A stretch of 64,000 bases of DNA. Source: UBA7672 sp041398245. Its GTDB lineage: Bacteria > Pseudomonadota > Alphaproteobacteria > Caulobacterales > Hyphomonadaceae. The translations under genes were made by a program, and so were the position numbers. Where the stretch lies: contig JAWKVC010000011.1 in NCBI GenBank assembly GCA_041398245.1, positions 72,622-136,621 of the forward strand, given 5' to 3'. The notes under the pieces are model-generated. The model saw only the letters and a program-made list of their open reading frames with translations, searched no databases and had not been told where the DNA came from. The stretch's first letter is position 1. The number at the start of each line of letters is the position of its first letter. This document shows positions 25,588-34,443 of this stretch, piece by piece.

Positions 25588-26569
25588 TTAGGGCACAATC
25601 TGAAGAATTATTTTGCCCGCATGGTCCGCGCTTTCCATTTTGGCGTGCGCAGCCTCGGCTTCCGCCAGCGGAAATACCCCGCTGACCAGTGGCTTCGAGC
25701 TTGCCCTGGGCGATCCATGGCCAGGCGTGTTTCACCACCTCGGCCGCCAGCATGCCCTTGTGGGCGTCGGTCCTGATCCGCAACGTCGACCCCGACACCG
25801 AGATCCGCTTCAGCATCAGGCGCGTGAAATCGCCCTCGATGCGCGAGCCCTGCAGGAAGGCGATATACGACAGCCGCCCAAGGTCCTTCAGGATGGTGAG
25901 GTTCTTCTCGAAGTAGGGCTTGCCCACCATGTCGAGGATGACGTCGACGCCGCCCGCATCGCGCAGCACTGTCTCGAAATCTTCCGTGCGATAGTTGATG
26001 GCCTGCTTTGCGCCAAGACTCTCGCACAGCCGGCACTTCTCGTCCGTGCCGGCGGTTGCATAGACGGTCGCGCCCCACGCCGACGCCAGCTGGACCGCCG
26101 TGGTGCCGATGCCGCTGGCGCCGCCATGAACCAGGAAGGCTTCTCCCGGCTGCAGGCGGCTCATGTAGAAGACGTTATTCCACACCGTCAGCATGGTCTC
26201 CGGCAGGCCCGCCGCCTCTACGAAGCTCAGCGCCTCAGGCAGCGGCATGGCGGAGCCTTCGTGTGCGATGGCGTATTCGGCATAGCCGCCGCCGGGCACG
26301 AGCGCGCAGACTTTCTCGCCGCCCTTCCATCGCGTGACGTCGGGACCGGTCGCCTCGATCACGCCCGCGACTTCAAGCCCCAGCGTATCGGGCGCGCCGG
26401 GCGGCGGCGGATATTTGCCCGCGCGCTGCACAAGGTCGGGACGATTTACGCCTGCCGCGTGCACCTTGATCAGCACCTGACCCGGTCCGGGCGAAGGCTT
26501 CTCGATCTCGTGCAGCACCAGCGGTTGGCCCACAACGGACTTCACGGCCTTCATCATCGGTTTGGACAT
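25588..26569 (-). CDS. NAD(P)H-quinone oxidoreductase, zeta-crystallin/PIG3 type (3' frameshift)
   Basis: About 326 residues once corrected. Medium-chain zinc-free dehydrogenase with the quinone oxidoreductase layout: N-terminal GroES-like domain (GVNRPDLVQRAGKYPPPPGA), then a Rossmann domain (HGGASGIGTTAVQLA). At about 25698 the frame breaks: after WIAQGKL the read frame gives an unrelated tail to 25580. Removing one base restores KPLVSGVFPLAEAEAAHAKM and the expected ending KIILQIVP with TAA at 25588-25590. So the true end is probably 25588. It reduces quinones using NADPH. Divergent from the DUF1192 gene. Confidence 0.85.
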
Positions 26570-26711
26570 TTTCCACGTCCCGCGCTTTAATCATGAACAG
26601 GCAAGCCGGATTGTCTTGGGGGCGTTGCGCCCCGGCGGTCAAGCATGCCGTGCGAGGGGATGGGGGCGAACAGGGCTAGAACCCGATGGCGAGCAAAGGG
26701 GAGAAACGGCC

Positions 26712-26888
26712 ATGACGTTCGATGAAGAGCCGGTACGCGTGGTTAAGCGCACGCTGGACGACATGTCGATCCAGGATCTCAAGGAACGCATCGAGGCGCT
26801 GAGGGGCGAGATTGCGGCGTGCGAGCAGATGATCGAGAAGAAGGAAGCCACACGGAAGGCCGCCGAAGCCGCCTTCTTCAAGTCGTGA
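26712..26888 (+). CDS. DUF1192 family protein
   Basis: 58 residues from ATG at 26712 (AGGGGAGAAACGGCC upstream). Pattern MTFDEEPVRV, then MSIQDLKERIEALRGEIAAC and a Lys/Ala-rich end. This matches DUF1192, a short helical family found in Alphaproteobacteria with no known function. Often near quinone oxidoreductase or RcdA-type genes as I recall; here both flank it. Confidence 0.85.
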   Translation: MTFDEEPVRVVKRTLDDMSIQDLKERIEALRGEIAACEQMIEKKEATRKAAEAAFFKS

Positions 26889-27031
26889 GGATGGATCGTG
26901 TCGATCCGGCATCATGTTTCGGCAAGGGTCTTGCGTGATACCAGTCCGAACCGGGGGAAGAACGGAATCAAGGCGCGGGCAGAGTCTCAGTCAGAGACGG
27001 CTTCGCCGGGTGAATGTATTTTGAGGAACTG

Positions 27032-27577
27032 ATGCGCGACGCCATGTATTCTGCCGACCCTGCGCGCGATGAATGGAAACAGCGGGTGACCGAGTTCGCC
27101 GGCTCGGAGATGTTCGATCGCCTGTTCAAGGAAGGCATGGCTCTGGTCGAGGAAGCGGCCAGCTATCTCGACGGCCCCGGCCGTACGGATTCGCGCAAGC
27201 TGAATCGCGAGTTGGCCCTCGTCTACGCCGCCGAAAGCATGGAAGTCACCACGCGCCTGATGCAGGCCGCGTCCTGGCTGGTTGTCCAGCGCGCTGTCCG
27301 CGAAAAGGACATGAAGGTGGAAGAGGCGGGCGACGAGAAGTATCGCCTGGCCCGGCCGGGTGAACCCCATCCCATCGACCGCGCCGTCATGCCCGCATTG
27401 CTGATGTCGCTGGTGGACCGTTCGCGCGCTCTCTACGAGCGCGTCTGGCGTTTTGACGCCGCCCTCTATTCGGAAACGCCCCAGCCGACCGAAAACCACG
27501 TGATGAAGCAGATCGACCGCCTGCGCGCTGCAGCCGAAGGCGGCGCCTTCGATCCGCTCAGCGTCTGGCGGAAATAG
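27032..27577 (+). CDS. rcdA: RcdA-like proteolysis adaptor (DUF1465)
   Basis: 181 residues from ATG at 27032, where GAGGA precedes; an in-frame ATG 18 nt upstream has a poor RBS. The core ALVEEAASYLDGPGR, then AAESMEVTTRLMQAASWLVV and DRSRALYERVWRFD are the DUF1465 signature. In Caulobacter, RcdA works with CpdR and PopA to deliver CtrA and other proteins to ClpXP, so this gene implies a CtrA-type cell cycle. Ends 25 nt before the convergent SulP stop. Confidence 0.85.
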   Translation: MRDAMYSADPARDEWKQRVTEFAGSEMFDRLFKEGMALVEEAASYLDGPGRTDSRKLNRELALVYAAESMEVTTRLMQAASWLVVQRAVREKDMKVEEAGDEKYRLARPGEPHPIDRAVMPALLMSLVDRSRALYERVWRFDAALYSETPQPTENHVMKQIDRLRAAAEGGAFDPLSVWRK

Positions 27578-27601
27578 ACCGCGTCGCGCGCTGAATTGGC
27601 T

Positions 27602-29320
27602 TCAGCTCGTGTTGCGTTGTGTCCGCCGCAACGCCGTTTCGACTGTCCTGTCATAGTGGATCAGCGGCGGCTTGAGCCCGTGCGCGAACAGTTCCTGCCG
27701 CATGGCGTGCGTGGTGCCAGTCAGATAGACGGGCAGGCCCCTGCGGTGGGCCTTGCCGGCCAGAAGTTCGATCGTGTGCGCCCCGCTGGAATCGAGGAAC
27801 GGCACGGCTGAAAGATCAATGATCAGGGCGTGCTGCCGGTCGGCCACCCGATCGAAAGCCGATCCGATTGTCGCGGCGGCGCCGAAGAAGAACGCGCCCG
27901 ATATCCGCAGGATCACGACGTCTGCGTTGGTGGCGGCCGCCGGATCATAGGGTGTGCGGTTCTCGCCCTGGCTGTCCGGCTCGTCTTCCGTAACGAAGGG
28001 CGTGTGCGTTTCGATCGCCGTCGTCTTCGACATGCGATGAATGAACAGGACGGATCCGATCGCAAAGCCGACGATGATCGCCTCGGTGAGGCCGCGGAAA
28101 ATCGTCAGCAGGAAAGTCGACAGCAGCACGAGAGCGTCGCCCCGCGACACGCGGAGCAGCGTCGTGAAGGCGCGCTTTTCCGCCATGTTCCAGCAGACGA
28201 CCATCAGCACGCCGGCAAGGCTGGCAAGCGGGATGTAGCTGGCCAGCGGCGCCGCAACCAGGATGAACAGCAGGAGGAAGACCGAGTGCAACATGCCCGA
28301 GACCGGGCCATGCGCGCCGGCGCGGACGTTGGTTGCGGTCCGGGCGATCGTGCCGGTCACGCAGATGCCGCCGAACAGGCCTGAACCGATATTCGCCACG
28401 CCCTGGGCGACGAGCTCGCAGTTGGAGCGATGGCGGCGGCCCGTCATCCCATCGGCGACAACCGCCGAGAGCAGGGATTCGATGGAGCCCAGCAGCGCGA
28501 AGGAGATCGCGCTGGGAAGCACGGCCTGCACTTTATCGATTGTGATGGCGGGCAGGGAAGGCAGGGGCACCGTGCCGGGTATGCCGCCGAATTGGGTTCC
28601 GATCGTCTCGACCGGCAGACTCATTGCTGCGCTGACCGCCGCTGCGCCGGCCACGGCGATCAGCATGCCCGGCCAGCCGGGGTGGAATTTTCGAAGCGTC
28701 AGGATCACCGCGATCACGCCGATGGCGATCAACAGGGCCGGAAGCTGGAAGGTCGGAAGGGCGCTCCACAACGCCTGAAGCTTGTCGACCAGTTCAACGG
28801 GTTCGGCCTCGGTGAGCGACAGGCCGAACATGTCCTTGATCTGGCTGGCTGCGATGATCACCGCAATGCCGGCGGTGAAGCCCACCGTAACGGGGTACGG
28901 GATGAACTTGATGTAGGAGCCAAGCTGCAGGAACCCGATCGCAATCAGGATGAAACCAGCGAGAATGATTGCGAGCAGGAGGCCGTCCATGCCATGCGCC
29001 TGAACGGTCGCCGCAACGAGGACGATGAACGCCCCGGCCGGTCCGCCGATCTGGAAGCGGCTGCCGCCCAGCAGCGAAACCAGAAAGCCGCCAACGATTG
29101 CCGTGTAGAGCCCCTGTGCCGGGGTTGCGCCGGAGGCGATGGCGATCGCCATCGAGAGCGGCAGCGCGACGATCGCCACCGTGAGCCCGGCCATGGCGTC
29201 GGCCCTGAGCTGGTGAAGGCCATAGCCTTCGCGCAGCACGGTGACGAGTTTTGGCGTGAAGAGTTCGCGAAAGCCCGGCGCCGCCGGCTTGATGGGATCA
29301 CCTGTGGTTGCGCCCGTCAT
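27602..29320 (-). CDS. SulP family anion transporter with STAS domain
   Basis: 572 residues. About ten to twelve membrane helices, with the conserved early block AGLTVAIVALPLSMAIAIA and GLYTAIVGGFLVSLLGGSR. The STAS domain at about 470-560 includes ALIIDLSAVPFLDSSGAHT. Carries sulfate, bicarbonate or another anion across the inner membrane. No carbonic anhydrase or sulfate assimilation genes adjoin, so the ion is open. Downstream of a small XRE gene by 30 nt, so probably cotranscribed and controlled by it. Confidence 0.92.
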   Translation of the reverse strand: MTGATTGDPIKPAAPGFRELFTPKLVTVLREGYGLHQLRADAMAGLTVAIVALPLSMAIAIASGATPAQGLYTAIVGGFLVSLLGGSRFQIGGPAGAFIVLVAATVQAHGMDGLLLAIILAGFILIAIGFLQLGSYIKFIPYPVTVGFTAGIAVIIAASQIKDMFGLSLTEAEPVELVDKLQALWSALPTFQLPALLIAIGVIAVILTLRKFHPGWPGMLIAVAGAAAVSAAMSLPVETIGTQFGGIPGTVPLPSLPAITIDKVQAVLPSAISFALLGSIESLLSAVVADGMTGRRHRSNCELVAQGVANIGSGLFGGICVTGTIARTATNVRAGAHGPVSGMLHSVFLLLFILVAAPLASYIPLASLAGVLMVVCWNMAEKRAFTTLLRVSRGDALVLLSTFLLTIFRGLTEAIIVGFAIGSVLFIHRMSKTTAIETHTPFVTEDEPDSQGENRTPYDPAAATNADVVILRISGAFFFGAAATIGSAFDRVADRQHALIIDLSAVPFLDSSGAHTIELLAGKAHRRGLPVYLTGTTHAMRQELFAHGLKPPLIHYDRTVETALRRTQRNTS

Positions 29321-29350
29321 GTCCGTTGTCCGCGACTTCCCTCGGGGTCC

Positions 29351-29608
29351 TTACTTCCTTGCCGGCTGTCTGAGGCGGACCCCGCGCCCCTGGCCGGCGC
29401 TGGGCGCGTTCTCGCCAAGCAGTTCGAGTCCGGCGCGCTCCAGCGCCTCGACGACCTTGGTGAGCGACTCCACCGTTCCGCGGACGGGACCGACACTCGC
29501 TTCCATTCGCTGGATCGTCGGCAGGGACAGGCTGGACATCGCGGCGAGCTCGCGCTGGTCAATTCCGAGGAGCGCGCGCGCCGCACGCATCTGGTGACTT
29601 GAGATCAT
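29351..29608 (-). CDS. Small XRE-family regulator upstream of SulP
   Basis: 85 residues. HTH at about residues 8-40 (RAARALLGIDQRELAAMSSL), followed by SLPTIQRMEA. The start is uncertain: the ATG at 29608 has GAGGG touching it, and an internal ATG at 29590 has no RBS. An inverted repeat lies 18 nt upstream of the first ATG. Likely autoregulates and controls the transporter. Confidence 0.82.
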   Translation of the reverse strand: MISSHQMRAARALLGIDQRELAAMSSLSLPTIQRMEASVGPVRGTVESLTKVVEALERAGLELLGENAPSAGQGRGVRLRQPARK

Positions 29609-29626
29609 CCCTCAACTCATGTTTCA

Positions 29627-29644
29627 TACATCATTATAGATGTA
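29627..29644. promoter_or_regulatory. Inverted repeat operator of the XRE-SulP operon
   Basis: TACATC-ATTATA-GATGTA, a perfect 6-6-6 inverted repeat in an AT-rich stretch that also resembles a promoter -10 region (TATAGA, CAGTATAGG). Position just upstream of the xre start suggests XRE autorepression. Confidence 0.6.
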
Positions 29645-29715
29645 CAGTATAGGCATAAGAATGTCTCATGCCAACCTTCTACTGGTTGGTACATCTGGAA
29701 ATCACCGATGCGGTG

Positions 29716-30306
29716 CTATCCGCCCAGTGCAAGGGAGTAGAAAACGCCGCAGCGGCGGGCGGCGGCGCTGCCTGGCGGCGTGCAACTGACCGAGCGGGTG
29801 AGATTTCCCGCGTCGCGCTTCGGGACCGACAGGCGATAGACGATGACCGGCTCATCGGTGTTGGAGAATTCCGGAGCATCGCGCCGCTCGACTTCTGTCG
29901 CCGTAATCCCTTCCGCCGCCAGAGCGGCGAGAACGTCAGCGGCTTCGTCGGCGCCTCGCCTCCAGCTGTTGACCTCGAAGTCGAGCGCGGAAACGGTTTC
30001 GCCCTCTCCGGAAGCCATCACAGCGATCTGCTGGCCTGCTGCCGAGATCCAGCCCCTGCGCGTGATCAGGTCCGCATCGGGATCATCCGGCCCCGCGAGG
30101 TGCCAGTGAAGATTGCTCGAAATGCGGATGCTGACGGCGTCCCAGTTGTAGCGCCAGTCGCCATAGCTCTCGGGCGCGAGCGCGTTGCGGATCACGATGG
30201 CCATGGCCCGTTCCGGCTTCAGCTCTTCCGCCATGGGCTGGTCTTGCGCGCTGGCGGGCAAGGCCGCGACGGCGGCGGCAAACAGGATGAACAGGCTGCG
30301 CGGCAT
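29716..30306 (-). CDS. Secreted protein of unknown function
   Basis: 196 residues with a signal peptide (MPRSLFILFAAAVAALPASA, cleaved near ASA-QD). Mature part has two strand/helix blocks and two Cys near the end (SCTPPG, RRCGVF) suited to a disulfide. No family recognised. It lies between the rpmE terminator and the XRE promoter region on the minus strand. Confidence 0.65.
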   Translation of the reverse strand: MPRSLFILFAAAVAALPASAQDQPMAEELKPERAMAIVIRNALAPESYGDWRYNWDAVSIRISSNLHWHLAGPDDPDADLITRRGWISAAGQQIAVMASGEGETVSALDFEVNSWRRGADEAADVLAALAAEGITATEVERRDAPEFSNTDEPVIVYRLSVPKRDAGNLTRSVSCTPPGSAAARRCGVFYSLALGG

Positions 30307-30381
30307 CGGGTCCCCTCCGGCTGCCGGTTAGCCTCGGCGTAGAGCCCGGCGAAAATGGGGCGGGGGTCCTCCGGAAAGCAG

Positions 30382-30407
30382 AAGGCCCGCCATCGCTGGC
30401 GGGCCTT
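30382..30407 (-). terminator. Terminator of rpmE
   Basis: A 10-bp perfect stem (AAGGCCCGCC / GGCGGGCCTT) with a 6-nt loop lies 25 nt past the rpmE stop. The T-run on the minus strand is weak (TTCTGCTTTCC). Confidence 0.8.
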
Positions 30408-30432
30408 CCGTGTCCCCATCGTGCAAAGCAGG

Positions 30433-30657
30433 TTACTGCTTCACGAAGCCCTTGAACTTGTCCTTGAAGCGCGACAGACGGCCGCCGCGATCCATCAGGG
30501 TCTGCTGGCCGCCGGTCCAGGCCGGGTGCGTTTTCGGGTCGATGTCGAGCGAGATGACATGGCCTTCCTTGCCCGCCGTCGAACGGGTCTTGAACCGGGT
30601 GCCGTCGGTCATCACCACCTCGATGAAGTGGTAGTCGGGATGGCCTTCTTTCTTCAT
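30433..30657 (-). CDS. rpmE: 50S ribosomal protein L31
   Basis: 74 residues from ATG at 30657 (family start MKKEGHPDYHFIEV). Matches the alphaproteobacterial L31 form, with HPAWTGGQQTLMDRGGRLSR near the middle and FKGFVKQ at the end. It lacks the zinc-binding Cys found in some L31 proteins, so it is the C-minus type. Divergent from the ABC exporter. Confidence 0.95.
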   Translation of the reverse strand: MKKEGHPDYHFIEVVMTDGTRFKTRSTAGKEGHVISLDIDPKTHPAWTGGQQTLMDRGGRLSRFKDKFKGFVKQ

Positions 30658-30807
30658 GGCGCAGTCTCTTGGCGTCAAAGCGGGCTCGGCTGGCGGTCAA
30701 CGCCCGTAGAGCCTTGCTGAATTCGGGAGCGGGGCTCATACCCGAACGGGCCCGCGCTGGCAAGCTTGGGCGTTGAATCCCGCTGAATCAGGGGTCTGGA
30801 AGCTGAA

Positions 30808-32655
30808 ATGAGCGATGGAGCAGGCCAGGCGGCAGTCCCGGCAGAGGCCGGAGACGCCCGTTTCGACCGCACGGCGGGAGCCCAGCGGTGGGGCGAGGGA
30901 ACGCCCCAGCGCGGCAAGGCCCGGTCGCTCAGGCCGCTGCTGCGGCTGATGCCCTATATCGCGCGCCAGCGCGTCACGGCGGCGATGGGCGTGGTCTTCC
31001 TGTTTCTTGCTGCGGCGCTGAACCTCGCCATCACCTTCCCGGTGCAATGGCTGGGCAACAATGCCTTCCAGAGCTTCGATCCGGCGCTGATCAACGCCGG
31101 CTTCTCGGCGATGATCGCCATCGCGCTGGCGCTCGGTGTAGCGTCCGCCGTCCGTTTCTATTTCTTCTCGCGCTTCGGCGAGCGGCTGGCTGCCGATCTG
31201 CGCGGCGATGTCTATGCGCGGCTGATGTCGCTCTCCCCGGCCTACTTCTCTCGGCTGAAGACAGGCGAGGCGGTCTCGCGCCTTACGGCCGACGTGACGC
31301 TGATCGAGACGTTCTTCGGCTCCACCTTCTCGATGGCCGTGCGCTCCTTCGTGACGTCCATCGGCGCGCTGATCCTGATGCTGATCACATCATGGAAGCT
31401 GACGCTGATCCTCTTTGTTCTTGCGCCGGTGCTGATCCTGCCGATCCTGGCGATGGGCCGGCGCGTGCGCAAACTCTCCGTCAACGCGCAGGACCGCATC
31501 GCTGACGCCGCCGCCGAGGCGACGGAGACGATCGACGCCATCGATCTCGTGCAGGCCTATGGCATGGAAAAAGAGCGCGAGGCGCGCTTCCGGTCGGCGA
31601 TCGAGATTGCCTTCCGGGCGGCGCTGGCCCGTATCGGCGCCCGCGCCTGGCTCACCGGCATCATCATTGCGCTGATGTTCGCCGGCGTGACCGGCGTCGT
31701 CTGGATCGGCGCGCTGGAAGTGCAATCCGGCGCGATGAGCGTTGGTTCGTTCATGCAGTTCGTGCTGCTCGCCATGTTCGGCGTGGGCGGCTTTGCGACG
31801 GTGGCCGAAGTGATGGGCGATGCGATGCGCGCCTCGGGCGCGGCCCAGCGGGCGGTGGAAATCCTCGAACAGACGCCGGACATCGCAGCTCCGCCGCATC
31901 CAAAAGCCATGCCCGCCGTGATCGCGGGGCATGTGAAGCTGGAGAATGTCTCCTTCTCCTATCCGGAGGCGCAGGTCCCCTCGCTGCAGGACGTCACGCT
32001 GGAAGCCAAGCCTGGCGAGATGGTCGCGCTGGTCGGTCCCTCCGGTGCGGGCAAGTCGACCGTCTTCCGCATGTTGCTGCGCTTCTTCGATCCGCAGACC
32101 GGCGCCGTCATGCTCGACGGGATGAATGCGCGCGAGGCCGATCCCGGCGAATGGCGTGCGCGCTTCGCCTATGTGCCGCAGGAAGCGCCCATCTTTTCGG
32201 GCGACGCGGCGGGCAATGTCCGCTTCGGACGAACAGACGCGAGCGAAGAAGAGGTGCGCGAGGCCCTGCGCAAGGCGGAAGCCTTCGCCTTTCTGGAAGG
32301 CCGCGGCGGGCTGACGGCGGAAGTCGGCGCCAAGGGCCGCCAGCTCTCGGGCGGCGAACGTCAGCGCATCGCCATCGCCCGCGCGCTGGTCCGCGGCGCG
32401 CCGGTGATGCTGCTGGATGAAGCGACGTCGGCGCTCGACGCCGCCAACGAAAGACTGGTGCAGAAGGCGCTGGATCAGGCCGCGCATGGCCGGACCACGC
32501 TGGTGATTGCCCACCGGCTGGCCACCGTGCGCAAGGCCAACCGCATCGTCGTCTTCGATCAGGGCCGCGTGGTGGAGCAGGGCGATCACGACAGCCTGGT
32601 CCGCGCCGGTGGCCTCTATGCGCGTCTGGCGGAGATGCAATTCACGAGTGGATAG
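30808..32655 (+). CDS. ABC exporter, fused membrane and ATPase domains
   Basis: 615 residues. Type IV exporter half-transporter: six membrane helices (about 50-340), then the nucleotide-binding domain with Walker A GPSGAGKST (about 410-418), signature LSGGERQRIAIARAL (about 513), Walker B VMLLDEATSALD and the switch His in IAHRLATV. Exports a lipid, peptide or drug from the cytosol as a dimer. Followed after 9 nt by a phosphatase gene, so probably an operon. The substrate cannot be told. Confidence 0.92.
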   Translation: MSDGAGQAAVPAEAGDARFDRTAGAQRWGEGTPQRGKARSLRPLLRLMPYIARQRVTAAMGVVFLFLAAALNLAITFPVQWLGNNAFQSFDPALINAGFSAMIAIALALGVASAVRFYFFSRFGERLAADLRGDVYARLMSLSPAYFSRLKTGEAVSRLTADVTLIETFFGSTFSMAVRSFVTSIGALILMLITSWKLTLILFVLAPVLILPILAMGRRVRKLSVNAQDRIADAAAEATETIDAIDLVQAYGMEKEREARFRSAIEIAFRAALARIGARAWLTGIIIALMFAGVTGVVWIGALEVQSGAMSVGSFMQFVLLAMFGVGGFATVAEVMGDAMRASGAAQRAVEILEQTPDIAAPPHPKAMPAVIAGHVKLENVSFSYPEAQVPSLQDVTLEAKPGEMVALVGPSGAGKSTVFRMLLRFFDPQTGAVMLDGMNAREADPGEWRARFAYVPQEAPIFSGDAAGNVRFGRTDASEEEVREALRKAEAFAFLEGRGGLTAEVGAKGRQLSGGERQRIAIARALVRGAPVMLLDEATSALDAANERLVQKALDQAAHGRTTLVIAHRLATVRKANRIVVFDQGRVVEQGDHDSLVRAGGLYARLAEMQFTSG

Positions 32656-32664
32656 ACAAGAACA

Positions 32665-33546
32665 ATGACAAAGCCCGACCCCGCCATCGTCAATCTTGGC
32701 CCGCTCAACGGCCACAGCGTCGGCCGCATCCTGAAGGAGGCGGTGCGTCGCGCCGCGACCGAAATCCGCAAGCAGCGCCAGAGTTTCGAGGCGCATGTGA
32801 AGGAGGGCTATGGCGGCTCGATGAACGACGTCTTCACGTCGGCCGACAAGGCGGCGCAGGAAGTCTACCTGCGCACATTCACCGAATGCTTTCCCGGCTG
32901 CGGCGCCATCGGCGAGGAGGGATCGCTCTCGATTCCGGCGACTCCGCCGATCACGGCCTACTTCACGGTCGATCCCATCGATGGCACGCGCGCCTTCATC
33001 CGCCGCCAGAGCCACGGCATCACGACAATGGTGGCCCTGGTCGATCAGGGCGAAGTGATCTCCGCCTATGTCGGCGATATCTCGTCGGATGAGGTCTATG
33101 GCTACCGGCCCGGGTCATCACGCGTGCACCGGATCACCAATCTCGATTCATTCGACACGCTGAATCCAGCGGATGCCGCGCCGGAATCGATCGGTGAGAT
33201 CAATGGCCTGCTGCGTGATCCGGTCGAGGCCTATGGACCCGAGACGGGCGCACTGGTCCGGCGCTTCAAGAATTACGAGATCATGGGTTCGTCCATTGGC
33301 GCCTGGGCGGCGCGCCTATGGAAGGGCGAGGTCTCGGCGCTTCTCATGCCGCCGGGATTCGAGACGCCCTGGGACTCAACGCCGGTGATCGGCATCTCGA
33401 AGAAGCTGGATATCGCCTGGCTCCGGCCTGAGGGCGGGAAATGGATCGTCTACGAGCCGCAGCTTCCGCTCAAGCCTTACCGGCGCGAGCACGACATCCT
33501 CATGGTGCACGCCAATTGTGTGAAGGACGGACAGCTGGCGCTCTAG
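32665..33546 (+). CDS. Inositol monophosphatase family protein, divergent type
   Basis: 293 residues. Metal and phosphate site motifs are seen: IGEEGS (about 89-94) and VDPIDGTRAF (about 104-113). The C-terminal metal Asp is probably in ETPWDSTPVIGI, in place of the usual WDxAAG. Removes phosphate from sugar or nucleotide phosphates in a Mg-dependent way; histidinol-phosphatase or nucleotidase activity is also possible. It differs strongly from suhB on the other strand, whose stop is 4 nt away. Confidence 0.82.
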   Translation: MTKPDPAIVNLGPLNGHSVGRILKEAVRRAATEIRKQRQSFEAHVKEGYGGSMNDVFTSADKAAQEVYLRTFTECFPGCGAIGEEGSLSIPATPPITAYFTVDPIDGTRAFIRRQSHGITTMVALVDQGEVISAYVGDISSDEVYGYRPGSSRVHRITNLDSFDTLNPADAAPESIGEINGLLRDPVEAYGPETGALVRRFKNYEIMGSSIGAWAARLWKGEVSALLMPPGFETPWDSTPVIGISKKLDIAWLRPEGGKWIVYEPQLPLKPYRREHDILMVHANCVKDGQLAL

Positions 33547-33549
33547 GCC

Positions 33550-34359
33550 TCAGGCCTTCGCGGCGGGCTTGCGGATCTTGCCTTCGACTGATTCGGCCAG
33601 TTTCTGTGCAAGGCTTGTGTTCGCCGCCGTGAAGGATCCCGTGCGCGCGTCCTTCTTGTCGAGGCCGACCACCATGCCGCCGGCTTCCTGAACCAGCACG
33701 AAGCCCGCGGCGATATCCCACGGCGAAAGATTGCGTTCCCAGAATCCATCAAACCGGCCGGCCGCCACCCAGGCAAGATCAAGCGCTGCCGATCCGAAGC
33801 GGCGCACAGCGGCGACTTCCGAGCGGACGCGCACAAGCTCGTCGATGAATTTCTCCGCGCCGTTGACGCCGAGCTGCGGGATGCCCGTCGTCACAACCGC
33901 TTCGGACAGCTTGCGCCGTCCGCCCACGCGCAGACGCTTGTTCTCCAGCCAGGCGCCTTGGCCTTCCTCGGCCCAGAACAGTTCATTGCGCATTGGATCG
34001 AAAACGACGCCGGCGCGAAGTTTGCCATCGCGCTCGAGTCCGATGGAAACGGCGAAGTGCGGAATGCCATGCAGGAAGTTCAGCGTGCCATCGAGCGGAT
34101 CGACGATGAAGCGGTGGGTCTTGTCGGAGCCGACGATCTCGCCGCCTTCCTCCATCAGGAAGCCGTAACCCGGACGGGTCTTCTCCAGGTTCTTGCGGAT
34201 GATCTCCTCGGCCTTCTTGTCGGCGGCGGAGACGAAATCGGCCGGCCCTTTGCGCGAGACCTGGAGGTTCTCGACCTCCCCGAAATCGCGAACGAGCCTG
34301 CGGCCTGCCGCGCGCGCGGCATCCATCATCACACTGACGGTGGGGGAAGGACGGGACAT
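33550..34359 (-). CDS. suhB: Inositol-1-monophosphatase SuhB
   Basis: 269 residues, the usual length. Motifs: LMEEGG (metal Glu), VDPLDGTLNFLHGIPHFAVS and SPWDIAAGFVLVQEAGG. This is the canonical bacterial form; in E. coli SuhB also binds the antitermination complex on rRNA. Ends against the divergent IMPase gene. Upstream, 84 nt, is thiE on the same strand. Confidence 0.9.
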   Translation of the reverse strand: MSRPSPTVSVMMDAARAAGRRLVRDFGEVENLQVSRKGPADFVSAADKKAEEIIRKNLEKTRPGYGFLMEEGGEIVGSDKTHRFIVDPLDGTLNFLHGIPHFAVSIGLERDGKLRAGVVFDPMRNELFWAEEGQGAWLENKRLRVGGRRKLSEAVVTTGIPQLGVNGAEKFIDELVRVRSEVAAVRRFGSAALDLAWVAAGRFDGFWERNLSPWDIAAGFVLVQEAGGMVVGLDKKDARTGSFTAANTSLAQKLAESVEGKIRKPAAKA

Positions 34360-34443
34360 GTCAAACAGCCTTGGCTAGGGCGCTCCCAATAAAGGGAAAG
34401 CCCCAAATTACAAGCATTGATCGCCTCGCCGGGGTGCGGCCGA

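Noticed and set aside
31390..33015. 541-codon minus-strand frame opposite the ABC exporter
   Set aside because: His/Arg-rich shadow; Walker and signature motifs fix the true strand.
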